A stretch of DNA of 15,031 nucleotides from Novosphingobium sp. (GTDB lineage: Bacteria; Pseudomonadota; Alphaproteobacteria; Sphingomonadales; Sphingomonadaceae), in the NCBI GenBank assembly GCA_021299075.1, contig JAJTFU010000035.1, positions 1-15,031 on the forward strand, written 5' to 3'. This document shows, one piece after another, positions 1 to 7,075 of the stretch. Positions within the stretch are counted from its first letter, which is position 1, and the number at the start of each line of letters is the position of its first letter. The position numbers were made by a program, and so were the translations under genes. The notes beneath the pieces are model-generated. The model saw only the letters and a program-made list of their open reading frames with translations, was not told the DNA's origin and searched no databases.

Positions 1-540
1 GTTGTCGACGGCCAGCTGCAGCCCGATCTGGCGGCCGCCGGTCAGCTCGACATAGACCTGGGCCAGCAGCTCGGCGTCAAGCAGCGCGCCGTGCAGCGTG
101 CGGTGGCTGCGGTCGATGCCATAGCGGGTGCAGAGCGCATCGAGCGAATTCTTGGCACCCGGGTGGCGGATCCGGGCGAGGGCGACGGTATCGATCATCC
201 GTTCGCGGCCAAGCGGATCGAGCCCGCACTTTTCCAGCTCCATGTTGATGAAGCCGAAATCGAACCCAGCATTGTGCGCGACCAGCATCGAGTCGCCGAT
301 GAATTCGAGGAACTCGGCCGCCTTTTCATGGAAGCGCGGCTTGTCGGACAGGAAGGTGGCGGACAGGCCGTGGACCGCCTCGGCCGCAGCCGGCATGTCG
401 CGATCGGGATTGAGGTAGCAGTGGAAGGTGGTGCCGGTGGTGACCCGATTGACCATCTCGACGCAGCCGATTTCCACCAGCCGGTCACCGCTCCTGGGAT
501 CAAGCCCCGTGGTCTCGGTGTCGAATATGATCTCACGCAT
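1..540 (-). CDS. dnaQ: DNA polymerase III epsilon subunit (3'-5' proofreading exonuclease), C-terminus cut by window edge
   Basis: This is the proofreading exonuclease of the replicative polymerase; it removes misincorporated 3' nucleotides in the Pol III core. The first 180 residues are visible, starting MREIIFDTETTGLDP. Exo I is DTETTG with D7 and E9, Exo II is the HNAGFDFGFIN segment, and Exo III is HGALLDAELLAQVY, with the His/Asp pair expected of a DEDDh exonuclease. The ATG at 540 is chosen because the Exo I motif sits seven residues in, as in the family. There is no obvious Shine-Dalgarno sequence; a 10-bp palindrome CCGATATCGG lies just upstream at 548-557. It is the last gene of the leftward series, 51 nt after coaE, so co-transcription is likely. 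The reading frame has no stop before position 1, so the C-terminal polymerase-alpha-binding part lies outside the window. Confidence 0.95.
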   Translation of the reverse strand, partial: MREIIFDTETTGLDPRSGDRLVEIGCVEMVNRVTTGTTFHCYLNPDRDMPAAAEAVHGLSATFLSDKPRFHEKAAEFLEFIGDSMLVAHNAGFDFGFINMELEKCGLDPLGRERMIDTVALARIRHPGAKNSLDALCTRYGIDRSHRTLHGALLDAELLAQVYVELTGGRQIGLQLAVDN

Positions 541-591
541 TACACAACCGATATCGGCCCGAGTTTCGGTACTGGCAAGGGGGCGACTCGA

Positions 592-1191
592 CTAAATCTG
601 CTCCGAAATGATCGAATGAACCAGGCGCTGCACCGCATGGCGGGTTTCGGCCAGCGAAGTGCCGGTATCGATCACGTAATCGGCCCGCGCACGCTTCTCG
701 GCATCGGGAACCTGAAGCTTCAGGATCTGCGCAAACTTTTCCTCGGTCATGCCCGGCCGGGCGAGCACACGTTCGCGCTGCTGCTCGTAAGGTGCGGAGA
801 CCACCGCCACGGCATCGAGCCCGTGATTGCCGGTCTTCTCGAACAGCAACGGGATGTCGAAGACAATCAGCGCCGCCTCGGCATTGTCCGCCAGGAAAGT
901 GCGGCGCATTTCGGCGACTTCGGGGTGAACGATCGATTCAAGCAGCTTGAGCGCCTCGGGATTGCCGAACACCGCCGCGCCCAACTTTTGCCGATCGACG
1001 CCTTGCGCGCCGGTCGTCCCCGGAAAGGCGCGCTCGATCGGGCAGACACAGGCCCCGCCGGGGCCCTGCAGCTCGTGCACCGCGGCATCGGCATCGAAGA
1101 CCGGCACACCGAGGCCGCGCAGCATCGCCGCCACGGCTGACTTGCCCATGCCGATCGAGCCGGTCAGGCCGAGGATGAAGGGTTTGCTCAT
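592..1191 (-). CDS. coaE: Dephospho-CoA kinase
   Basis: CoaE catalyses the last step of coenzyme A synthesis, phosphorylating the 3'-hydroxyl of the ribose of dephospho-CoA with ATP in the cytosol. The 199-residue product has the family's usual length. It opens MSKPFILGLTGSIGMGKS, with the Walker A loop GSIGMGKS at residues 11-18, followed by the family's FDAD segment (VPVFDADAAVHEL), the IVHPEV region near residue 87 and IPLLFE further on. The C-terminal part carries the usual RxRADYVIDTG sequence. Its ATG overlaps the aroE stop by 4 nt (ATGA), so translation is probably coupled to aroE. dnaQ follows 51 nt downstream. The product seems intact. Confidence 0.95.
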   Translation of the reverse strand: MSKPFILGLTGSIGMGKSAVAAMLRGLGVPVFDADAAVHELQGPGGACVCPIERAFPGTTGAQGVDRQKLGAAVFGNPEALKLLESIVHPEVAEMRRTFLADNAEAALIVFDIPLLFEKTGNHGLDAVAVVSAPYEQQRERVLARPGMTEEKFAQILKLQVPDAEKRARADYVIDTGTSLAETRHAVQRLVHSIISEQI

Positions 1192-2036
1192 TGGGTCAGC
1201 AGGCTCCGCAGTTCGGCATCGGCGCCGCGCGGGGCGGGGGCACCGAAGAACTTCTCGAAGGCCACCGCCGCCTGCCCGATCAGCATGGCCAGGCCATCGA
1301 TCGTCGCCAGCCCCTGGGCCCGGGCCTGCTGCAGGAGGGCCGTATCGACCGGCGCGGTCACGATGTCATAGACCGTGGCATTGGCCAGGAACCCGCCCCA
1401 TGGCAGATCCAGCGGGTCATGCCCGGTCATGCCGAGCGGGGTGGCATTGACGATCAGGCTGAACACTTCCAGGTCGGCCGGGCGCAGCGGGCCGGACGGC
1501 AGTTCGGCCAGGTCGATCAGGAACTCCGGATCGTCGCCGAGATATTGACCGAATTCGGCCCTGGCCTTGGCCGGATTGCGGCTGATCGACCAGATCATAA
1601 ATTCGGCATGAAACAGCGCATCGATGATCGCTCGCGCCGCGCCGCCGGTGCCGATCACATAGGCAAAGCGATAGTCCTCGTCGCCCAGCAACGGCGCGAC
1701 CGGCTCGAGAAAGCCCGGCGCATCGGTGTTGTAACCGGTCAGGCTGCCATCAGCCTCGCGCACCACGGTATTGACGGCACCGATCCGCGCCGCCTCATCA
1801 TCGATCCGGTTCAGCAGCGGCATGATCGCCTGCTTGTGCGGCATGGTGACATTGCAGCCGCGCCACAATGCATCGCCTCGCCGTTCGGCGAGGTAAGCGG
1901 CCAGTCCATCGGCGGTAACGTGGCAACGGCGATAGTCTGCATCAATGCCCAGCTGGCTCAGCCAGAAGCCTTGGATCACGGGGCTTTTCGACTGGATGAT
2001 CGGATCGCCGATCACTTCAGCATAGGGTTTGCTCAT
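1188..2036 (-). CDS. aroE: Shikimate dehydrogenase (NADP+)
   Basis: AroE reduces 3-dehydroshikimate to shikimate with NADPH in the pathway to chorismate and aromatic amino acids. The 282-residue product starts MSKPYAEVIGDPIIQSKSP. Residues S16 and S18 of QSKSP bind shikimate, and the catalytic lysine is K68 in NVTMPHK. The GAVNTVV segment and GYNTDAPGF with D105 complete the substrate site. The dinucleotide loop is VIGTGGAARA at about 127-136, followed by VNATPLGM and the C-terminal DGLAMLIGQAAVAFE. The frame is open for another 51 codons upstream, but that extension overlaps maf and does not resemble the family. The ATG at 2036 gives the canonical N-terminus and a 4-nt ATGA overlap with the end of maf. 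The end overlaps coaE by 4 nt as well. Confidence 0.95.
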   Translation of the reverse strand: MSKPYAEVIGDPIIQSKSPVIQGFWLSQLGIDADYRRCHVTADGLAAYLAERRGDALWRGCNVTMPHKQAIMPLLNRIDDEAARIGAVNTVVREADGSLTGYNTDAPGFLEPVAPLLGDEDYRFAYVIGTGGAARAIIDALFHAEFMIWSISRNPAKARAEFGQYLGDDPEFLIDLAELPSGPLRPADLEVFSLIVNATPLGMTGHDPLDLPWGGFLANATVYDIVTAPVDTALLQQARAQGLATIDGLAMLIGQAAVAFEKFFGAPAPRGADAELRSLLTQ

Positions 2037-2502
2037 GCCCGCAGCACCCCGCGCGCGCGCAGCGCCGCCAGGACCGGCAACAAGGGCATGCCCAGCACGG
2101 TGAAGTGGCTGCCTTCGATGCTCTCGAACAGTTGCACCCCCAGCGCCTCGATCCGGAACACGCCGACACAGCCGCTGACAGCCGGCCATTCGGCGTCGAG
2201 GTAACCGGCAATGAACGCGTCAGACAGATCCCGCACCTTGAGCCGGGCGACGTCAGTGTGGTCCCATTCGGTCCGTCCACCGCGCGCCAGGGCGGCGGCG
2301 CTGTGCAATTCCATCACCTTGCCGGAGAAGTAGGCCAGATGCTCGGCCGCTTCGGCCCGGCTGCGCGGCTTGTCGAAACGGCGGCTATCGACCGTCACGA
2401 GCGAATCGCTGCCCAGCACCCAGTGCTCCGGCTCGGCCTGCCAGCCTCGGTCAGCATCGCCCGGCGCGAGGCGCTTTGCGAAGCGAGCACCAATGCGCTC
2501 AT
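2033..2502 (-). pseudogene. maf: Maf-family nucleotide pyrophosphatase, disrupted by internal deletion and frameshift
   Basis: Maf proteins are house-cleaning nucleoside triphosphate pyrophosphatases that act on non-canonical nucleotides. The ATG at 2502 overlaps the stop of the upstream regulator gene by 4 nt and encodes MSALVLASQSASRRAML, the unmistakable Maf N-terminal motif. After TEAG this frame loses similarity and stops at 2397-2395, giving only 35 residues. The rest of the domain is in another frame: EPEHWVLGSDSLVTVD, FDKPRSRAEA, SGKVMELHSA and the C-terminal EGSHFTVLGMPLL, ending at 2033. In intact Maf proteins the LGSDS motif lies about 65-70 residues from the start; here it is about 28 codons away. 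Some 40 codons, including the DE and LA..KA segments, are therefore missing with a frame change. A GTG at 2419 with GGAG six bases before it could restart a 128-residue C-terminal fragment, which would lack the LAS..S.RR active-site motif. Confidence 0.85.
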
Positions 2503-3323
2503 CGCTGTTCCTCGCCGGCGTGGCGTTCGTTGTAGATGTTGATCACGGCCGCGGCGGTTTCCTCGATCGAGCGGCGGGTAACGTCGATCACCGGCCAGCC
2601 GTTATCGGCAAACATCCGCCGGGCATATTGCACCTCGCTGGTCACCCGGTCCTGGTCTACATAGGCCGTCTCGGGCGCCTGGTTGAGCGACAGCAGCCGG
2701 TTGCGCCGGACCTGGACCAACCGCTCGGGCGCCGTCGTCAGCCCGACCACCAGCGGATGCTTCAGCCCGAACAGCGCCGGCGGCGGCGGGCTTTCCACCA
2801 CGATCGGGATATTGGCGACCTTGTAACCGCGGTTGGCAAGGTAGATCGAAGTTGGGGTCTTCGAGCTGCGCGAGACTCCGGCCAGGACGATATCGGCCTG
2901 CTCCCAGTCTTCCCAGGCCACCCCGTCGTCATGGGCGATGGTATAGTGGATCGCATCGACGCGGGCGAAATAGGCCTCGTCCATCGCGTGCTGGCGGCCG
3001 GGGCGAGCGTGGGGATGCTGGCCCAGGGCCCCTTCCAGTGCCTCGATGGCACGGTCCAGGACCGGCACCAACGGCAGGCCCAGGGCCCGGCATCGCTCTT
3101 CCAGCCGAACGCGAATCTCGGCATTGGCGAGGGTGAAAAAGACCAGGCCCGGATTGGTGGCGATATCACCCATGATCCGATCAAGATGCTGGAGCGAGCG
3201 AACCATCGGCCAGAAATGGCGGCTGACCTCGGCTCCCTCAAACTGGGCCAATGCCGCCTTGGCGATCATCTCCAGCGTTTCGCCGGTGGAATCGGACAGA
3301 AGATGAAGGTGCAGACGCGGCAT
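2499..3323 (-). CDS. Kinase/pyrophosphorylase: PPDK or PEP-synthase regulatory protein (DUF299/RP001 family)
   Basis: Members of this family are bifunctional ADP/Pi-dependent enzymes that inactivate pyruvate phosphate dikinase or PEP synthase by threonine phosphorylation and reactivate it by phosphorolysis. The 274-residue product has the usual length. It begins MPRLHLHLLSDSTGETLEMI, with the conserved SDSTGET at 10-16. The P-loop-like signature AGVSRSSKTPTSIY spans about 148-161 and is followed by GYKVANIPIV. The end is RSIEETAAAVINIYNE. Which dikinase it controls cannot be told from the window. It is the homologue of Rickettsia RP001, the gene that borders the replication origin opposite hemE in Caulobacter and Rickettsia. 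It is the first gene of the leftward series and overlaps the maf start by 4 nt. No strong ribosome-binding site is seen. Confidence 0.93.
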   Translation of the reverse strand: MPRLHLHLLSDSTGETLEMIAKAALAQFEGAEVSRHFWPMVRSLQHLDRIMGDIATNPGLVFFTLANAEIRVRLEERCRALGLPLVPVLDRAIEALEGALGQHPHARPGRQHAMDEAYFARVDAIHYTIAHDDGVAWEDWEQADIVLAGVSRSSKTPTSIYLANRGYKVANIPIVVESPPPPALFGLKHPLVVGLTTAPERLVQVRRNRLLSLNQAPETAYVDQDRVTSEVQYARRMFADNGWPVIDVTRRSIEETAAAVINIYNERHAGEEQR

Positions 3324-3342
3324 CGGGCTCGAGGCTTACCCC

Positions 3343-3351
3343 TGTGGACAG
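3343..3351 (-). promoter_or_regulatory. DnaA box-like nonamer (weaker)
   Basis: TGTGGACAG reads CTGTCCACA on the minus strand, 7 of 9 bases matching TTATCCACA. It lies 20 bp before the start of the RP001-family gene. Confidence 0.45.
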
Positions 3352-3435
3352 AGCCCTGCATAAACCACGGCACAAGCCATGGGACAAGTTCGGGGACAGA
3401 TTCACTGCCCGCTTCCGGCCCTTCCACACAGACCT

Positions 3436-3444
3436 TGTGGACAA
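3436..3444 (-). promoter_or_regulatory. DnaA box (best match in the origin)
   Basis: TGTGGACAA on the plus strand is TTGTCCACA on the minus strand, one base off the TTATCCACA consensus. It is the closest match in the 3324-3642 gap. Confidence 0.65.
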
Positions 3445-3466
3445 GGGGAAAACGATTCCCACAACC

Positions 3467-3484
3467 TGGGGACAGTGGGGACAA
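3467..3484. repeat. Tandem 9-bp direct repeat, TGGGGACAG/TGGGGACAA
   Basis: Two nonamers differing only in the last base are directly adjacent. Their reverse complements contain TCCCCA, which resembles the weak W-type DnaA sites described in the Caulobacter origin (recalled from the literature, not searched). The same GGACA(A/G) core recurs in one orientation at about 3343, 3379, 3391, 3436 and 3540. They may be low-affinity DnaA sites that control cooperative assembly. Confidence 0.55.
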
Positions 3485-3573
3485 CCTCTGCTTGACGCGG
3501 CCCTGCGCGGATTCGGACCCTCGCTTGCCCCTGTTCAGCCCGGGACAATTCAGGCAAGGGGCGCCAATCCCCG

Positions 3574-3582
3574 CTTTCCACA
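3574..3582 (+). promoter_or_regulatory. DnaA box-like nonamer (weaker, plus strand)
   Basis: CTTTCCACA matches TTATCCACA at 7 of 9 bases. It is oriented opposite to the other boxes and lies next to the AT-rich stretch, where an origin-proximal DnaA site would be expected. Confidence 0.4.
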
Positions 3583-3590
3583 GGGCCAAC

Positions 3591-3630
3591 TACCTACATA
3601 AACCTTATAAGAATCTAATTTGAATTTGAT
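3591..3630. other. AT-rich stretch, candidate duplex-unwinding element
   Basis: 31 of these 40 bases are A or T in an otherwise GC-rich sequence, and the stretch contains a repeated AATTTG hexamer at 3617-3628. It sits at the hemE edge of the putative origin. It may also hold the hemE promoter; the two roles cannot be separated from sequence. Confidence 0.55.
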
Positions 3631-3642
3631 TGGACTCACGAA

Positions 3643-4668
3643 ATGCCCGGTTTGTTGCTCCGTACCCTGTCTGGCGAGAACACGGCTGAGCGGCCCGTTT
3701 GGCTGATGCGCCAGGCCGGCCGATACCTGCCGGAATATCGCGCACTGCGGGCCAGCAAGGGCGGGTTCCTGAACCTGGTCTATGACAGCGAGGCTGCGGC
3801 CGAGATCACGCTCCAGCCAATCCGGCGGTTCGGCTTTGACGGCGCGATCCTGTTTTCCGATATCCTGATCGTGCCCCATGCGATGGGCCAGGACCTGGAA
3901 TTCCTGGTCGGTGAAGGCCCGCACCTCTCGCCCCGCCTGCTCGATGCGGCGCTGACCAGCCTGACTGCGGTACCCGAGCGGCTGAGCCCGATCTACGAAA
4001 CCGTGCGGCAGGTGAAGGCTGCACTGCCGGGCGACAAGACCATGCTGGGCTTTGCCGGCAGCCCCTGGACCGTTGCGACCTATATGGTGGCGGGCGAGGG
4101 CAGCCGTGACCAGCACGATACCCGCGCGCTGGCCTATCGCGATCGGGCCGGTTTCCAGGCAATCATCGATGCGATCATTGGCGTGACGGTGGAATACCTG
4201 ATCGGCCAGATCCAGGCCGGGGCGGAGGCCGTGCAGCTGTTCGACAGCTGGTCGGGCAGCCTGGCGCCAAGCGAGTTCGAGCGCTGGGTGATTGCCCCCA
4301 ACGCCGCGATCGTGCGTCAATTGAAGGCCAGGGCCCCCCACGTCCCGATCATCGGCTTTCCCAAGGGTGCCGGCGAAAAACTGACCGCCTATGCGCGCGA
4401 GACCGGGGTTGAGGCGGTCGGTGTGGATGAAACAATCGATCCAGTGTGGGCCGCGCGCGAATTGCCGGCCGGCATGCCGGTCCAGGGCAATCTCGATCCG
4501 CTGCTGCTGCTGGCCGGCGGGGATGAGCTCGATCGCCAGGCGCTGCGCGTGCTCGAAGCCTTTGCCGATCGCCCGCACGTCTTCAACCTCGGCCACGGCA
4601 TCGGCCAGACCACCCCGATCGAGCATGTCGAACAACTGCTGGCGCTGGTGCGCGGCTGGAAGCGCTAG
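3643..4668 (+). CDS. hemE: Uroporphyrinogen III decarboxylase
   Basis: HemE removes four carboxyl groups from uroporphyrinogen III to give coproporphyrinogen III in the haem branch of tetrapyrrole synthesis. The 341-residue product has the usual length. It carries the N-terminal signature PVWLMRQAGRYLPEYR at about 18-33, with the substrate-binding arginines R23 and R27. The key aspartate is D73 in ILFSDILIVPHAMG, and the second signature GFAGSPWTVATYM is at about 136-148. The C-terminal FNLGHGIGQTTPIEHV holds the conserved histidine. The ATG at 3643 gives the expected N-terminus, although the upstream region has only a weak ribosome-binding sequence. It borders the putative replication origin, as in Caulobacter, and is followed 12 nt later by hemJ, which acts later in the same pathway. 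Confidence 0.97.
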   Translation: MPGLLLRTLSGENTAERPVWLMRQAGRYLPEYRALRASKGGFLNLVYDSEAAAEITLQPIRRFGFDGAILFSDILIVPHAMGQDLEFLVGEGPHLSPRLLDAALTSLTAVPERLSPIYETVRQVKAALPGDKTMLGFAGSPWTVATYMVAGEGSRDQHDTRALAYRDRAGFQAIIDAIIGVTVEYLIGQIQAGAEAVQLFDSWSGSLAPSEFERWVIAPNAAIVRQLKARAPHVPIIGFPKGAGEKLTAYARETGVEAVGVDETIDPVWAARELPAGMPVQGNLDPLLLLAGGDELDRQALRVLEAFADRPHVFNLGHGIGQTTPIEHVEQLLALVRGWKR

Positions 4669-4680
4669 TATGGTTCAGCC

Positions 4681-5127
4681 ATGCTTTCTTGGGTGCTCAG
4701 CATGACCTATCTCTGGCTCAAGGCCGGCCACATCACCTTTGTGATTTTCTGGATGGCGGGGCTGTTCATGCTGCCGCGCTTCTTCGTCTACCATCAGGAG
4801 GCTGAGCCTGGCTCGGCCGAGGAAGCCCGCTGGATCGACCGCGAGCGGCGCCTGCTGCGGATCATCCTGTGGCCGGCCATGGGCGTGACCTGGCTGCTGG
4901 GGCTGGCGCTGGCCATATCGATCGGAGCCTTCGCCCAGCCCTGGTTCCACGCCAAGCTGGGTCTGGTGCTGATCCTCAGCGCCTATCACGTCTGGATGGC
5001 GGGCTATGCCGCCGACCTGGCCCAGGGCAAGCGGCGGCTGGAAGGCAAGCGGCTCAGGATCCTCAACGAGGTGCCCGGCATCGCCACCGTGCTGATCGCG
5101 ATCATGGTGATCGTGAAGCCAATCTGA
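4681..5127 (+). CDS. hemJ: Protoporphyrinogen IX oxidase, HemJ type
   Basis: HemJ is the membrane protoporphyrinogen oxidase used by many alphaproteobacteria and cyanobacteria in place of HemG or HemY; it makes protoporphyrin IX, the substrate of ferrochelatase. The 148-residue product has about four hydrophobic helices, near residues 10-31, 58-82, 89-108 and 132-147. Family features are the first-helix histidine H17 in WLKAGHITFVIFWMAGL, the LPRFFVYH segment at 31-38, WFHAKLGLVL near 88-97 and the C-terminal RILNEVPG at 126-133. The ATG at 4681 gives the common N-terminal length; a second ATG at 4702 would still leave the first helix mostly intact. Neither has a strong ribosome-binding site. 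It starts 12 nt after hemE and is probably co-transcribed with it. Confidence 0.9.
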   Translation: MLSWVLSMTYLWLKAGHITFVIFWMAGLFMLPRFFVYHQEAEPGSAEEARWIDRERRLLRIILWPAMGVTWLLGLALAISIGAFAQPWFHAKLGLVLILSAYHVWMAGYAADLAQGKRRLEGKRLRILNEVPGIATVLIAIMVIVKPI

Positions 5128-5287
5128 CTCTGCGGCGTTGACCGCCTCAGCCCGAAGGCCTATCTGGATGTCGTCCGGCATGGGCGCGCGCCACTGACGA
5201 CGCGCCGCGATCCGCTTTCTCCAAGCCCTTCGATCGACCGGCCATCACAGCCTGCGCCTATGCGCAAAACACGGAAATAAAACGATA
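5128..5287 (+). promoter_or_regulatory. rho leader/upstream region
   Basis: This 160-nt gap precedes rho and holds no convincing gene. It contains a GC-rich self-complementary stretch around 5183-5206 and a small hairpin TGCGC-CTAT-GCGCA at 5253-5266 followed by AAAAC, about 20 nt before the rho start. rho is autoregulated by attenuation in several bacteria, so a leader role is possible but not shown by the sequence. A rho promoter probably lies here. Confidence 0.35.
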
Positions 5288-6544
<1,257 letters not shown>

Positions 6545-6553
6545 GGGTACCCG

Positions 6554-7075
6554 ATGGCAGCCGACATCGTCCTGATTGTTGGCTCCACCGGGGCCGGAAA
6601 GACCACCTATGCGCGCCGCCTGGCTGAAGAGCTGGGCGGCGTTCGCTTTTCGATCGACGAGTGGATGATGACGCTGTTCTGGGCCGACAGCCCGCAGCCG
6701 ATCGAGTTCCAGTGGACGATCGAACGGGTGCGGCGCTGTGAGGCGCAGGTCATGGACACGGCCAAGCAGCTCGCGGCCCGGGGCGTGCCAGCAGTTCTCG
6801 ATCTAGGCTTCACCACCAAGGAGCACCGCGACCGGTTTCGGGCCTTTGCCACCGATGCCGGCCTGACCGCCGCGGTGCACTTCATCGATGTACCCGCCGA
6901 CGAGCGCTGGTTCCGCGTCAATCGCCGCAACAAGGAACGCGGCGAGACCTATGCCATGCAGGTCGACCGGCAGATGTTCGACTTCATGGATGCAATGTGG
7001 GAACCGCCGCTTGAGCCTGAATGGTCAGCAAACGGTGGTTGCCGGATCGACGGTTCGGGCTCGATCCGACCCTAG
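6554..7075 (+). CDS. Small P-loop ATPase/kinase-like protein (AAA_33 type), function unknown
   Basis: This 173-residue protein has the layout of a small P-loop kinase. The Walker A loop GSTGAGKTT is at 10-18. An acidic pair follows in FSIDEW (D35, E36), comparable to the catalytic or substrate-binding aspartate of the AAA_33, zeta-toxin and chloramphenicol-phosphotransferase group. A beta-strand VLDLGF lies at 81-86, and an arginine-rich lid-like segment RVNRRNKERG at 121-130. The substrate is unknown. The start has AAGGG six bases upstream, overlapping the rho stop codon, and only 9 nt separate the genes, so it is probably transcribed with rho. No partner resembling an antitoxin is adjacent, so a toxin role is not supported. 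The 3' end meets the leftward gene at a shared CTAG. Confidence 0.8.
   Translation: MAADIVLIVGSTGAGKTTYARRLAEELGGVRFSIDEWMMTLFWADSPQPIEFQWTIERVRRCEAQVMDTAKQLAARGVPAVLDLGFTTKEHRDRFRAFATDAGLTAAVHFIDVPADERWFRVNRRNKERGETYAMQVDRQMFDFMDAMWEPPLEPEWSANGGCRIDGSGSIRP

Larger units (their letters stand above)
3324..3642. other. Putative chromosomal replication origin (oriC) between the RP001 homologue and hemE
   Basis: This 319-bp gap between divergent genes has no plausible gene. What is seen: a near-consensus DnaA box TGTGGACAA at 3436-3444 (8 of 9 bases matching TGTGGATAA); weaker boxes TGTGGACAG at 3343-3351 and, on the other strand, CTTTCCACA at 3574-3582; a tandem nonamer pair at 3467-3484; five GANTC sites; and an AT-rich stretch at 3591-3630 next to hemE. 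What is known: the origin of Caulobacter crescentus, and the inferred origin of Rickettsia, lies between hemE and RP001, and Caulobacter uses several weak DnaA sites. The inference that this is oriC is strengthened by parA, parB and parS sites within 11 kb. The promoters of both flanking genes must also lie here but could not be pinned down. Confidence 0.85.

Noticed and set aside
91..1140. Long open frame (349 codons) on the plus strand opposite dnaQ and coaE
   Set aside because: It is antisense to two well-recognised genes, its translation is low-complexity and resembles no family, and such frames are common in GC-rich DNA.
2037..2189. Upstream extension of aroE by 51 codons
   Set aside because: It lies inside the maf remnant in another frame; MSKPYAEVIGDPI is the normal AroE start.
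2370..3623. 417-codon plus-strand open frame across maf, the RP001-family gene and the origin
   Set aside because: It runs antisense to clear homologues and continues through the noncoding origin; no recognisable domain.
3617..3632. IHF or CtrA binding site in the AT-rich part of the origin
   Set aside because: TTGATT is present but the YAA half of the IHF consensus is absent, and there is no TTAA-N7-TTAA pair for CtrA.
3550..4635. 361-codon minus-strand open frame opposite hemE
   Set aside because: Antisense shadow of hemE with no family resemblance.
6554..7075. Zeta-type toxin of a toxin-antitoxin pair
   Set aside because: The P-loop and acidic motif are generic to small kinases and no antitoxin-like gene is adjacent.
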